A DNA stretch of 64,000 nt from Acholoe squamosa. Lineage: Eukaryota; Annelida; Polychaeta; Phyllodocida; Polynoidae. Location of the stretch: assembly GCA_949317995.1 (NCBI GenBank), contig OX439044.1:47076166-47140165 (forward strand), written 5' to 3'. The notes beneath the pieces are model-generated. The model was not told the DNA's origin and made no database searches. It saw nothing but the letters and a program-made list of their open reading frames with translations. The translations under genes and the position numbers were made by a program. Shown here piece after piece: positions 24,531 through 36,599 of the stretch. How positions within the stretch are numbered: the stretch's first letter is position 1; every line of letters begins with the position of its first letter.

Positions 24531-25696
24531 CTGCCCATGTAGGACTGGGTGCACCAGGGTGTGGAGTTTCACAACCGTTTAGTAGTAATTAAGCTGCTGC
24601 CATAGTAGTGAAGGCAGGGTCATTGTGACTATAGTACTAGGTGCCTGGTCACCAGTTTACCCCTACCCCCACATTAAGACCCTGCGCAAGCACCCTCTAC
24701 ACCTCATCTGACACTCAGTGTACTTCTATTGATTGCAGAAAGTAGCTGTTTCCTAGTCCCCACCTCACCAAACACAGTCATTACCACGGCAAGGGCCCCA
24801 TCCTAGTCTCCATGGGGGCTGTGATGAGGGTGGAGAGTGGACGGGGCTCCAGGCCCTTTGCTACGTTGGCTTGCTGTGCTGATGGCGTTGGAGGTTTTTA
24901 GGGGAATAGGCAATGGAGTCTGTGGTGATATTGGTTGTTAGGTGTGTAAGTGCGAGGGGGGATTGGCAGTGATGCCATGGGAGGCTGGGGGAGATGTGGC
25001 TGCTTAGGGACCTGGAGCGATGGGTGACTACAACACACCACACCCAATCTGCCCTGGAGGATCTTCCTCTGAGTGCAAGCATCAATCCTGTTATGGTAAC
25101 CTTTTGCAACCCCAATAGATTTGATCAGGTCAAGGATGTATACACTTACCACAGTACAAACACAAACACACAAAGATTATCTACAAAACCTGATATCGCA
25201 GTCTGTAGACCACTTTATATATCCTCCCACATACCATTATTATAAAAAATAAAATCACTCATCCAAAAACTCTGCAGTTTCTGTGCATTACAGAGGCTAA
25301 TACTGCCATGTGTGGTAATGTACAAGATGCTTCATACCATTTCTAGTTTTGTGAAACTATAGTCTATATAATATGACTGTAAAACACGCCCATATATGCA
25401 TGGTTAACACCCTAAAGTTTTGAATGATTATTATTCCCGACATCGATACAGTTATAGGCAATGAGTTCAGGCAAGAGACATTAACTCTTTGTGGCCAGTT
25501 TGACACACATCTAAAAAAACACTATTGAATCTACCGGGGATCCTTGTAAAACTGAACAGTCTACCACCATAATTGTACAGCATTGAATAAATGTAGTTTT
25601 TGCGAAAAGCCCCTCTGTGAAAATAAAGACGGATCTCTGACAACTTTGGTGCGAGGATTGCGCTGCCATTTTGACATTTCTTTTAATTGTAGATCA

Positions 25697-25735
25697 CCGA
25701 AAGAAAGAAAAAGAAAGAAAGAAAGAGAAAGGAGA
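25697..25735. repeat. (GAAA)n microsatellite
   Basis: A purine-only run of GAAA units, slightly interrupted. Confidence 0.9.
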
Positions 25736-27123
25736 AAGTTAGAGCAGTGTTATTAAAATAGTTTCTGACCCATCGGAGTGCCTACCAACAGGAGGGGTGG
25801 GTAGGAAGAAGCATTGTAACAGTACAGCCAACAAGCCTTGTTAGCAGCAGGACACAAGAGGCTAGGGGCAATGGACAAAGCATGTCAGCAGGCCGATAAG
25901 TGGAGCAGCTCTGCTGTGGAGAGGAGCAGCTCTCTCCTCGTATGGGGTGTGAGTCGTCCCGTCCGTCTACCACCACCACTACCACTTACTGACCCCCCCC
26001 CCCCCCCACTCAACCTCACCCTATCTAACACACAATCGCCATCACTACTGATCACAGGGCCAGCACTATATCTACCGAGAGGTTGTAATGTTGCAACATA
26101 ACATATAACGATTGTCTACGGAAGGAAACCAGTGTGCACATAGCCATCAACTTTCAGTTTTAACGGTAAGTAAAAGGTCCGAATTCATCAAATAAGCCTC
26201 GTGAATTGGACACCTTTCATGAGTCTGTGAATAGGCAAACAGTACATTGATGGGCGAAGGCTCCTGCTCTATCAACATACTGTAATCCCTTTACTTGTAT
26301 ATGCATCTCCTCTCTGCAACTACTTTCTCTGAAGAAGCATCTAACTGTCAACATTGAAAAATAAAAAAGGTCCCTCCTCCTGCGTCATAGCTATAGCCTA
26401 TAACTTGATACATCGCCAATTTACATGTGAATTCATTCGCTGGCTGATGGATAACCAGAACACGCAGAACACACAGTTTGTGTTATGTGAGACACGGAGG
26501 ACCAGGAGGGCCCAGTCCATACCTCCATCAGCAGGCTAATAGAAGGACCATGTATATAGATGCAGCTGTGACTCTATCCTCTGGCTAATACATGAAACAT
26601 GTATAGACGAGGGCAGGGCGTGATGGAGCCTATTATTACAGCCTATAATCAGCCAATATCCCCGTGTGCTCCATCACAATCATCACTCTGCTATCATCTA
26701 TATTAGCATCATCTCTATCATCATTACCATGTCTGCCACAGTGGCTGGGCATTGCATGTGGTGTTAAGGGTGGCTGGTTCTGGAGATGGCTCCCCGCCAC
26801 AGACTAAGACAGTACAATGCTAGGTACCAAAACTAGGGATTATCTCAATATTCCAAATAGAGCTACTCCAACGGGTGCTTATATTGCTTTATCAGCAGTC
26901 ATCATGTTATCAATCATCTATCCGCAATGCCACTTTGGATCATTTGACAATCTTCTGTGGTAATGGATTTTGGGATGACGCCTGTCTATGGTTTGTTGGT
27001 ATAGCATAAAAGCAAAGGTTCAGAACATAATAGATATAATTCATGATGATTTTGCCCTGTGAAAAAATACAGATCAGGCAATTCCGTTTTAAGTCCGGGA
27101 ATCTCACTGCACTGGATCCACAT

Positions 27124-27249
27124 AAAATAGTTTTTAAAACATGATTAATCTCGAACAGAACAACTATCCAATTGAAATATGATGTAAAAATAGTTTCTGA
27201 AACATGATTCATCTTGAACAGACCAGCTATCCAATTGAAATATGATGTA
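27124..27249. repeat. 63-bp tandem duplication
   Basis: Two adjacent copies beginning AAAATAGTTT and ending TATCCAATTGAAATATGATG then TA, with about seven differences. It is intronic, and the unbroken frame through it on the minus strand is accidental. Confidence 0.85.
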
Positions 27250-28002
27250 CCACACACAGTATACAATTGTCCTTGTCCTGTTGACGGATTATAAATAGAA
27301 GTGAGTCATATTGCACAGATTGATGTGCAGGTGCAATAGTAGTTGTCGAGGCCTGGTTGCAGAAACGTTTTACACTTATCTTTCTCATGAATAGCATTAA
27401 GTGGAGTTGATACAGACTGGTTGGTTTTTCAAATGGTTTTTCAAACATCTGTCTATCAGAACAATGGGATTTTCTTCGCTAAGATATGAGTATCGTTGTC
27501 AACACTTTAAGGACTTTTTTCCATTTACCAAGAATCAAACACCGTGGAAATGAAATAAGCGTGCATAATCAGATTCAGCTATTTCCACATATACAGGCAT
27601 AAGTGGTACAAAATGTATACATGCGGGGGGGGGGGGAGGGTAATAACTGGGGACCATACAGGTGCAGGTGAAATGAATTGAGAATTAACATCTCTTATTC
27701 CTATGGTTTCTGATTGCAGGTAGTATGCATTATTCAAAATGAATTGATTATTGTTATCACATCTAAAAGCAGAAACAATACGTTCCCTTGTTAAATCCAT
27801 ACAGGGATATGGAAGGAGAGAAGTTGAAAAGGCCATACCCAGTAAGCTTGGACTTTGTCACTTTCATACATAATATGCCATTATATAAAATATTGAAAGC
27901 GGATTATATGAATTAACTACAGAATACAAATCTGATACCTGAATTATACCGGCCTGTTATTATTTCTTTTTTTTTAAGCTGGAGACTGCTAAGATGACTA
28001 AC

Positions 28003-28153
28003 CTGTGTTTTCTAAATTTGATGTTGATGGCTAAGAAGGAGAGGGCGACAACGATTCCAAGACTAGAGATGATACAGAAGATGACGTACATGGTGAGATT
28101 AACACGCTGTAGGTGGCGCTCCTGTCGCGTCCTATCACGTGGGGCACCTTTAC
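28003..28153 (-). CDS. GABBR2: GABA-B receptor subunit 2-like, visible exon 7 (linker and TM1)
   Basis: A 151-base exon, phase 1 in and phase 2 out, with donor GTTAGT. It reads KGAPRDRTRQERHLQRVNLT, then the hydrophobic TM1 MYVIFCIISSLGIVVALSFL and INIKFRKH. Family members have [20 protein letters not shown] and then TM1 ending FNIKNR. Two in-frame acceptors lie 6 bases apart (TATAAG|GTAAAG| at the 5' edge). The distal one is used here because it keeps the linker at family length and sits directly after the pyrimidine tract. The alternative start is 28147. NLT could be glycosylated. Confidence 0.93.
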
Positions 28154-29381
28154 CTTATATGGAGAAAAGGCAAAAAAGCTTAACTATATAATTATGAATT
28201 AAATTGACACGGTGTATGTATTAGTAAAATGTTATCTTTTATGTGAGGGCCGAACGCCCGTCACAATAGAATGATTAATTAAGAAAGCGTTGTACCTGAA
28301 ATATGATCTTTGTGAATTCGCAAGAATAAATCTTTCCGTCCGTATCCTTAAATTACATGTCAAGAAACACGGCTCAATTCTTTGAAGAGCAATGCCCTGT
28401 AATCTAAGTTAACAGTCCTAGATGTCTGTAGCTCAGTTCTATTTTGACCCTTAATAGAAAAGACCACCCTATGTTGAGGCATTTTGATAGTTCCTGTGCT
28501 TTAAAAAGAGTCATGGAGGCTGTTGTAAAAAATGTTTGTTAATAGAATATTGAAGTGCATAACCTTATGATATCATTGAGAAACCCTCTCCTGTGTTATT
28601 TAATGCCATTTATCAAAGAAAATCAAGATAAAGCAACATGAAAAAAGGGTGGTCTTTTCTTTTTTAAAGAGCAAGCTCCTTGCCGTTAATCCATTATTGA
28701 TGAGGTAAGGTCATTGTAGGAAACGCATTTATAAGCCTTCCTACAAAGACTGCTGGAATTGAAAAAAAAGAGGCAGGAAAACAGGGGAATCTGCAGACCT
28801 CCAAAGTAGGGGTTACAAAATGGAGTATCGCTGAATCGAGTAGATGGATCGACCTTCCTTGTCGTCTAATTAAGAAAACAAAACCCCTTCTTTAGGGTGT
28901 GAATGACTGAGACCCAACATTGTACTGGCTGCACGAACAAGGCAGTGCAGGTAAGGGAATAGCCTATTGTGGTCTCTGTTTTATCCACCGCCCGTTTCTT
29001 TACCACTTTATCCTTTAGAGTGCACATGGAAGGGTGTTTCACAAGGAGATTGTATCTCAGTGAGATTCGTATAACTGTCTTCAGTGTGCTGAAAACCAGA
29101 CATTTCTATTCCCCTGATCGAAAGGGGAAAGAAGTATGGTTAATGCTATCCAGTAACACCACTCTTTAAGAAAAGCCCTACTCAAGATAATTGGGCCTCA
29201 TATACCCTGAGCCTATATAGCAAAATGTCAACACTTCTTTCTCAGAACTCAGACTTCTTTACTTTTTTAGACATACAATTCCTTAGCGAAACACCCCCCG
29301 GTTGAGACAGGGGTGTGTCCCCCTGGTGTCACATGGTGCTCTAGGAGGGATGCTGTGTCATGTAACGGTTGCCATGCCTAC

Positions 29382-29465
29382 CGTGCCATTGGATGTCGGT
29401 GCCCTTGGAGAGATCCAGACTGTTGGAAAAGGCGCTGTACTCGCCGACCTTCACCAGGCCTGACC
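29382..29465 (-). CDS. GABBR2: GABA-B receptor subunit 2-like, visible exon 6 (ectodomain to linker)
   Basis: An 84-base, phase 1-1 exon with acceptor TCTTACAG and donor GTAGGC. With the split glycine from exon 5 it reads GSGLVKVGEYSAFSNSLDLS followed by KGTDIQWHG. It aligns with the KVGEYNAVADTLEI stretch of subunit 2, the last strands of the Venus-flytrap domain leading into the short linker. GABA-B receptors lack the cysteine-rich domain of other class C receptors, and none is present between this exon and TM1. The sequence has somewhat more CpG than the surrounding intron. Confidence 0.92.
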
Positions 29466-30619
29466 CTGTAAGACAAGATAAGACATGTAAGTGGGACCCT
29501 GGCATGTCAGCATGGTCAGAGGGGAGGGGTGTGGTAGACTGTGTGTCGGCATTGTGCAGAGGAGTCTCTGGTCAGGCGCCCTGATAATATTGATAGTGAT
29601 CAGGTCAATGAGCTCTAATGATGGAGGGTACTACCAAATGATGCCAATCAACATGTTTGAGAAATGCCCTTTTGGATGAGCTGTTGTGACATATTTCATT
29701 TTTATGGCTAGATAACCTATTCTACATTTTCATGGCTAGTTAACCTATCCTAACGGATAATAGGGTAATAAGCCAAGGCAAATTTTATGGTGGTGGTGGT
29801 GGGGGGTCTCGGTTGGGGCTTTTGCTGTACTTAAAAAATGTATATAGGCCTACTCATACCCCCCCCCCTTTCCCACGCCCCTGAGTGCTGACAAGAAACT
29901 TCGGGATGAAGATTGGGCCAATGATACGGAGTATTATGAGGTCTATTCTCCCTGAAAAAGGGAACTCCCAATCCTTTTCATCTTCAGCAGAGAGGAAGAC
30001 AAATATAATTACCTAACAGTTAGCTTTCTTACAATTAAATAAAATCCGAATTCCAATTGTCGAGGGTTGATGCAGACTGCACGTAGCCTTTGATGTAGGA
30101 CTAGAGCTATATCTGAAGTCTAATGAAGCCACCATCCAGGACCAGCTGGTTGAAGCCCCATTATAGGGAGGAATATAACCGATGCGAATGGCTCTTCTGA
30201 TGGTGATTTGAGATTTGGGTATAGGGTAATCTGCTGGGGACGTTAGTTCCATAGTTATAACAACTATTATAAAGGACCATACTACAGTTATGCCACCTTT
30301 GAGAAATATGATTCAAGCTCTACCCTACATCCCGTGATCCAGAAGTTCTACCATAGCTGTGTGGAGCTGGGCAGGTTGATCCCATTGAACCCTATGTTAA
30401 CCAGAATGAGGCACTGGGCAGGTGATCTGCTGGATCACCGCCCATTTCTAGGCCTACTCTCAAAGTCTAACCTGCCTGTTTAGTGTATAAATGAAACTTA
30501 TCTTATATCTAATTCTAAAAGAAGGGCCCACTGTAAAGACTTATCAAGTTATGTAGTACTAATGAGGGGGTGCTATCCAGTCCTTCCTATTAACAGGGAA
30601 TGGAACATAATAGCCTGCT

Positions 30620-30663
30620 GCCTAGCCCTAGTATAGTACTACTAGTAGTAGTACTATACTACA
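30620..30663. repeat. TAGTAC palindrome
   Basis: TAGTATAGTACTACTAGTAG then TAGTACTATACTAC: a near-perfect inverted repeat with almost no loop. Confidence 0.7.
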
Positions 30664-30845
30664 TGCAGCAGTGCAGGTAAACAACCTCATACCAGGGCAG
30701 CCTTATACTTGACTCAGTATTGGGTCATTAGTTTGTCAAAGTACCTGACCCTTGTGATTTTGTACAGTTTTACAGGACTGGCATTAGTTGTTTTTTTTTT
30801 AAACAAGGGGGGGGGGGTAATCTTGGAAGGCTATGGTAGAACACT

Positions 30846-30968
30846 GATCACTCCCTGTGTGTTGAGGTTAGGTCGGGAATCTGGCCTGGGGGATCACTGG
30901 CCTCGGCCCTGCGGGCCTTGGCCAGTGATCCCCCGGCCCTACCCCTCCACACACGGGAGTGATCAGTT
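30846..30968. mobile_element. GC-rich foldback (CTGATCACTCCC arms)
   Basis: Arms of about 60 bases: CTGATCACTCCCTGTGTGTT with GGGGGATCACTGGCCTCGGC faces GGCCAGTGATCCCCC with CACACACGGGAGTGATCAG. The centre CCCTGCGGG is self-complementary. It is probably a small foldback transposon. Confidence 0.75.
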
Positions 30969-32845
30969 AGACATAAAGGCACAGCCCGAAGCAAATTTAC
31001 TTTTTCCAAGATCAAAAGGAGACAGTGACAATGAATTACCTCCATTCAGATTTGTTTGATCTACAGCCTTCGTAAGAACATCATATTCTAGAATTCAATG
31101 AAATAGAATTATTGGTAAAAATAACGCCTTCATCCAGACACGTCAGGTACTATTTTTTGCCGAAAGTTGAAGACAATTAACATGTTTCCCTTTGTTCACA
31201 TATTGCATACACCAAACTCCCCCTGGGATACTGGGCTTTGATATCAGGAACAAATGAAAGAAAAGGTATATCGTGAGAGTAAGACCTCATGGCTCAATGT
31301 AGTAAGAATGATATGTAATCTTAGACTAACTAATAGGTGATACAAATGATTTATAAAGATTGGTGGTTTTTATATCCAAATTACGCAAATATAACACCAA
31401 AAAGATGTTGATGAGAAACTCTATTTCAGTTTGATATTGGGTTTATGTTTTGACGTCGAAAGAATGCATATAACCAAACGTTTTCCAACCTTCTAGTAGC
31501 CCATTTTGGTAATGGACAGAGTAATGGGTCGGTCATCTTATACATGGGATGACCCTTTGTCTGACATGGTACCTTCGCAACGTTACCGGAAGCCCAACTT
31601 CCACTGATGCAACTATCTCAGGGGCCGCTGGGGCACCAGTCGATGATGCATTGTGGGTAAACGCCACCTGTCGGCGATTTCCGGTGGCCTCCCGTATGTC
31701 AGGTGACCAGCTATGACGAAAGAGGGACGCCGTGGGAGTCTGACTTAAGTTGGGGCGCACAGGGATATCCCCTTTTCGGGCATGTGGCAGTCGTGCGTGG
31801 ACTACTTTCCGGTGGCACTTTAGCCGGGCGGATGATTAATGTGTAGGGACTGCGTTAAAAGGCTGGCAAATAGGGACGGATCAACTGTATATTGCCAGGT
31901 CACTGAGAGGATACTGCCTTCACTCGTGGAGGATTCTGGTACTGCTTATATATATGTCTGTATGTTCTGGAGGTCAGGCGCCGGGTAAGGCCTCTACATA
32001 TGGATGGTGTGTCGGTGCGGGAAAAGCCTTTTGGTTGTTGGACTTCTGTCTGGTTTATATTTATCAAAAGAAAAAATAAAGAGAGACAAAAATAGAAGAA
32101 AAAAAACAACAAAACACACAAACAGAAAAAGCCTGCAACATTGCATCGCCTGCAGCTATCTCTGGCTTGCTTTATTTTTATGTGTAGCCTATTGATGATT
32201 GATCCTGCCTGGAGGCACTGTGGGGGGTTAAAAGCAAGCAGTAGTGAAGGTTCAAATGGAGCTGGAGAAGGAGACAGATTGCTTCTGCCATCTGAGCCAC
32301 ACTTACAGCTGCCCCCTCCCCACAGCCAATCGTGTAGGGTGTGTGTATAGATATATGTATACCTGTCAGTAACCTTAAACCTTTGAGGGTCGCTTATGTT
32401 CTAATGCTTCACGCCCATTGGTTATCATATTGCATAAATGCAGCCTTGCGAATGTTCTCACCAGCTGTGCATATATACCAAGGTAGCGGATTGTCTAATG
32501 GGCGCGGCCATTTCTGAAACTGGTGACTGGGTCAGCAGTTATCACCGGTAACAGTTATCTGATGGGTACTCACTGCCCCCCCCCCCAAAAAAAAAGGCAC
32601 GCAGTAAATACTTGTGATTATATCAGTGGTTCATGATTCATCCCACTAAAACCCATAGTCGAGCCATACATTCATGCATCATGCCGAAACTTTAAATAGG
32701 TGTTGATATAGGCATTCCTAAAAGGTCGACATGCTGCATAAATTCATGTGAATAAAGTCGCCAGGGCTGTATCATGACCCCCAATAGGCATGATGCGTTT
32801 ATGCACTAGTGGCCCCGACAGGGTTAAGCTTAGTCCGACATGGAA

Positions 32846-33514
32846 CAGCAACGCCCACGGGCATGTTCTGGTTACCAGGTTGAGTCTATGTTGGTGTTAT
32901 CCATGTAGAAGGGTGAGACAGTAAAGGAGCAGTGCTGCCATCTGCCAGCTCTATTTGGTATGTATAGACCTTGATTACAGAGGTGAGGGGTGACTTTGCC
33001 AAAGTCACCCCTCACCTCTGTAATCAAGGTCTACTCTATGGGAAATAGAGCTGGCAGAGGGAAGCACCACTCCTTTACTGTCTCACCCTTCTATATGGAT
33101 AAAACCTACGTAGAGTCAACCAGGAGGGTGTTGCTCCTATTGTAAAAAGAGCTGTGAGTATGTGCCCTCTTTTCTAAAGAAGTTGTGCACTGCTTCACCT
33201 AAGTACTTGCACTCACCAAATTAGACTGAAAAGTCACCTGCCTTGTTTAAAATAGAGAGAGCTGCACTATCAGGTACCTACTTATGTCACACGCTCTATA
33301 GTTTATTATACTTACTGACTTCTCCCAACTAGGTACCTAGTCAAATCCCCCTTTTTTAGCACCGTACTTGAATGACCACTTGTGAGCAACAAAAGGGACA
33401 AGTTATAGCTACATGCAAAGAAAGGACTGGAAATGAGGGCATTTTTAGCCAGCTCTTCCTTTTACTATAGGAACAACACCCTCCTGGTAACCAGTACACG
33501 CCCGTGGCAACGCC
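32846..33514. mobile_element. Long foldback element, ~150-bp arms, right arm interrupted
   Basis: The left arm (about 32846-32999) and right arm (33001-33118 plus 33485-33514) are near-complementary, with essentially no loop (TGACTTTGCCAAAGTCA at the centre). The arms hold CTGCCAGCTCTATTT and GGGTGAGACAGTAAAGGAG. Removing the inserted MITE restores arm symmetry. Confidence 0.85.
33123..33484. mobile_element. MITE with GGAGGGTGTTGCTCC ends, copy 2 (no retroposon)
   Basis: Same inverted ends and interior as 5576-6132, without the nested insert. It interrupts the right arm of the surrounding foldback between AGTCAACC and GGTAACCAG. The left arm reads the matching junction uninterrupted near 32870-32885. 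Confidence 0.87.
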
Positions 33515-33819
33515 TCTCTAACCCAGTGGCCGGACATTGCAGACTGACATGCCATCCGCTGTAGACTTAGGGTCAGTAAGGCTTCAGATTGTGCCTGCAG
33601 GTATACAGTGTTGTAAATAACCCTTTAAACATTCTGTTCTATCTACTCTGTATTCTTTCTTCAGGATTCGGATCGAGAATTTCAAGACAGGAGGGGGTGG
33701 AAGCCCTGCTGCAGCTAAAACTCCAAAAGAAACGCAGGGAGTGTGCATCTAAATCCGCCACTGCTTTATGCCAAATGTCATTTCAACTAGTCTGACACAG
33801 CTGAAGCAAAAGCATCTAA

Positions 33820-33968
33820 AGTGCCAATTCCATTGGCGTCACCCTATTCCGTCAGTCACGATTCCGTGACAACCTTTTACAGAATGGCGACAGAATGGCG
33901 TATCCCATCACCATTCCATCCAAAATTGTCACGGTATTGTGACTGATGGAATAGGGTGGCGGCATTGG
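33820..33968. mobile_element. Foldback with 32-bp arms (TTCCATTGGCGTCACCCTA)
   Basis: TTCCATTGGCGTCACCCTAT, TCCGTCAGTCAC faces GTGACTGATGGAATAGGGTG, GCGGCATTGGAA. The interior, and sequence to about 34065, repeats ATTCCGTC and GAATGGCGAC words. Confidence 0.65.
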
Positions 33969-34234
33969 AAGTGATGCTTTAGGTGAGCATTCCGTCGTCA
34001 TTCCATGTTCTATTTGGGCGGAATGGTGACGAAACAATGACGGCATACCGATTCCGTCTCTGCCGACGGCAGTGGTTTTAGTCTTGAGGGGTTCATCCCT
34101 CAATCTCTAGCAATAGAAGGCTTTGACTAGTCCTCATATAAGTATATTGGTTTCTGTACAAGGAGTAGTTCACGATAAATAATCATTCAACTGCAAAGAT
34201 AATTTAAATAAAATGATCCAAAGGTAAATCTCAC

Positions 34235-34295
34235 CCTGAAATTGCTTGATAATGATTTCTCCGACTCTATCGCCACTATTGAAGGCAACGCGTCC
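34235..34295 (-). CDS. GABBR2: GABA-B receptor subunit 2-like, visible exon 5 (end of Venus-flytrap domain)
   Basis: A 61-base exon, phase 0 in and phase 1 out, with acceptor TTTTTGTTTCAG and donor GTGAGA. It encodes GRVAFNSGDRVGEIIIKQFQ plus the first base of a glycine codon. It continues exon 4 (NFQGVT) in the same way that human subunit 2 reads [23 protein letters not shown]. The donor choice CAGG|GTGAGA is fixed by the phase of exon 6. The upstream intron is only 560 bases. Confidence 0.93.
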
Positions 34296-34855
34296 CTGAA
34301 ACAAAAAAAAAGAGAAGATAAGTAGCAAATTTATACTAGCACCATATAGGTACACACATGTGGAAAAAGTGGAGTCTGGAAAGAGGGCGGGGGGGGGGGG
34401 GCGACGGCATTGATAGCCCAAAATGTATACAGGAGAAGGCTACTTCGGGGCACCATATCCGCCCTCTACTAGTGGGTCACTAGATCTCACTGAGTAGAGA
34501 AAGAATCATATTGATTATGCAATTATCTGAAAAACCTATCTGCCAGCAGCGATTGATCGCGGAAGTATCGCAGGCAGATAGCGAGATATCTTACTCCTAT
34601 ATGCCTACTTTTTATCCCAAATGCGTCATTACTTTCTTTTGTGTCATCATTTCTCAAACACTTCTCACCGTATCTCAATCTCTCCATGTATTTTGATCCT
34701 CACAGCTTCATCACATAGAACAAACAGTTGTTACATTTTGTTTTTCCTTCTATAGATATGCTTCGTGACAATGCTTTATTTGTCCTTCCATTCTTCTTCC
34801 CATCTTGAAAGCCCATATAAGGATTTTACAGTTTTACTGAATGTCATCTGCTTAC

Positions 34856-35062
34856 CGTTACTCCCTGAAAGTTAGTGTCATTGAGCGCCGCGTGGAGACG
34901 CTCACCCCGGAAGTCATTCAGTGAGTAGGTTCCGTTGTTGGAAGTGAGGATCTGGTCGATAGCGCGGGCCACCACCCAGACCCCGTCATAGGCGTATCCA
35001 TGGAACTTGGAGTACTTGCCCTCACTGTGGGCCTCATACAGCATGCTGTATTCCTCCGCGGT
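34856..35062 (-). CDS. GABBR2: GABA-B receptor subunit 2-like, visible exon 4 (Venus-flytrap domain)
   Basis: A 207-base, phase 0-0 exon with 69 residues, acceptor TTACAAAAAG and donor GTAAGC. It starts TAEEYSMLYEAHSEGKYSKF and includes HGYAYDGVWVVARAIDQIL, followed by NDFRGERLHAALNDTNFQGV. Subunit 2 family members have SKFHGYAYDGIWVIAKTL and NETNFFGVTG here. NGT and NDT are possible N-glycosylation sites. The position equivalent to the GABA-contacting glutamate of GABBR1 (six residues before the AYD aspartate) is phenylalanine, as in subunit 2, so this subunit probably does not bind GABA in its own cleft. The 17-kb intron upstream contains the nested plus-strand gene. Confidence 0.95.
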
Positions 35063-35164
35063 CTTTTTGTAAGGGAGATGGAAAACATAATAACATGTAA
35101 CTTCAATCTAGATCTGTTTGAGGTAAAAAACACTACAATTCCTTCCAGTAACTGGCGCTGGTGG

Positions 35165-35250
<86 letters not shown>

Positions 35251-35277
35251 ACCTTTTCATACAGCCAAGATATAGGG

Positions 35278-35319
<42 letters not shown>
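35165..35319. repeat. (TA)n microsatellites flanking a short unique spacer
   Basis: Two long TA tracts (35165-35247 and 35280-35319) are separated by about 32 bases containing GGACCTTTTCATACAGCC. They lie about 100 bases upstream of receptor exon 4, in the intron. Confidence 0.98.
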
Positions 35320-35322
<3 letters not shown>

Positions 35323-35821
35323 ATGGCGAATATTGACGACACTATAGATTAGTACTACTTACGCCGTATTCAATGGGGGGTGGAATACGATCCTCGCATA
35401 TTCAGCGGTGCCATTTTGAAATTTATACAGAGCTAATTTGTTTCGTATTTAGGTATGGTTATTAGAAGTTTTACGGTAAAAGAATGATTGAACTAGTTAA
35501 ATAATATGTTATGAATTGTTTAAGGTATATCTAAGTATTAGCGCCATGTTAAAAAAAGAAGATATTGCCCTGCGCAAGGAACATTTATATCGAAACTAAA
35601 AGCAGCGGCTAGCTCCGTATCACGTGACCTACTTTGTCGAGCTAGGTGTCATGGCGGACAAAAACAAATCGAGATGACACAACATCTTCAATATCATTTT
35701 CTTTATTTAAAAGCAATTTAAACCTGTAGGCCATGGCATAAATGCAAATGTCAACTCACAGTGAATAATTTAGCATCGTATTCACCTCATGCAAAATTAT
35801 TCACTGATCGTTGACATTTGC

Positions 35822-36152
<331 letters not shown>

Positions 36153-36382
36153 ACACTCCTCCCAACCAGCTTCAACCATGGCCAACCAGCATCAAGCATT
36201 CCTCCCAACCAGATCAGTTGGGCTTTATCAAGCAGTGTTGAGGCACTCCTGATTCCCAGTTGACCTACCAGTACATAGTACTGTCAGGGTCGAAGCGTAT
36301 CTGTATCATACAGGCCCAGGCACCGAGTTCCCCCGATCCCCCTATTAAGTTGTGCGAGGACCGGCTCGGTGATCCTACCAGT

Positions 36383-36599
36383 GTAGAGGACGGTGAAAAT
36401 ATCTAGGATCACCGGGACTCGAACCCGGATCTCTGGCATGACATTCCAGCATGCTAACCATTACACCATGATCCCTTGCCTGATATTTCCACCTTCCAAC
36501 TACACCTGGATCGGTATGATATACACAAGGGGAGCAGTGATTACCAGGTATCTGGCCCCTGAGGGTCAATCTACCAGGCACAAGGATTTCTGGTCCCCT
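36383..36599 (-). repeat. tRNA-bearing repeat, copy 2
   Basis: Direct-repeat partner of 35938-36152, 445 bases apart. The sequence between them (36153-36382) repeats short CCTCCCAACCAG words but is not part of the pair. Copy 2 keeps the better tRNA fold. Confidence 0.85.
36404..36475 (-). tRNA. tRNA-Asp(GTC)-like sequence, probably repeat-borne
   Basis: The minus strand folds as a complete 72-nt cloverleaf: acceptor GGGATCA/TGATCCT with one G-T pair, D stem GTGT/GCAT, anticodon stem CTGGA/GCCAG with one mismatch, loop ATGTCAT with anticodon GTC, T stem CCGGG/CCCGG, loop TTCGAGT. A box TGGTGTAATGG and B box GGTTCGAGTCC are intact. It lies in a ~215-bp repeat present twice here, with conserved sequence on both sides of the tRNA part, so it is more likely a tRNA-derived repeat than a working tRNA-Asp gene. 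The cloverleaf itself shows little decay. Confidence 0.5.

Larger units (their letters stand above)
22993..28002. other. Receptor intron 7 (5.0 kb): contents
   Basis: Apart from the listed GTGCATTAT cluster, GAAA tract and 63-bp duplication, there is a short direct repeat CAGGAACATGTCTGTCAATT at about 23859 and 23891. A poly-C tract (about 25992) and a poly-G tract (about 27626) are also present. No gene was recognised. Confidence 0.6.
29466..34234. other. Receptor intron 5 (4.8 kb): contents
   Basis: Holds three foldbacks and one MITE listed separately. The stretch 31500-32050 is richer in CpG than its surroundings and has a 75-codon frame on the minus strand that I cannot link to any family. 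Nothing is recognised in 29470-30600. Confidence 0.55.

Noticed and set aside
30013-30252. 79-codon frame on the minus strand ending in KKANC
   Set aside because: No similarity that I recognise, and phase and position do not fit between receptor exons 5 and 6, which already join perfectly.
31533-31760. 75-codon frame in a CpG-richer patch on the minus strand
   Set aside because: Considered as a retroelement or exon remnant. No motif or splice-site pair supports it.
35133-35352. Frames of alternating Y and I on both strands
   Set aside because: Translation of (TA)n microsatellite. The same applies at 35787-36185, 37680-37892 and 46507-46782.
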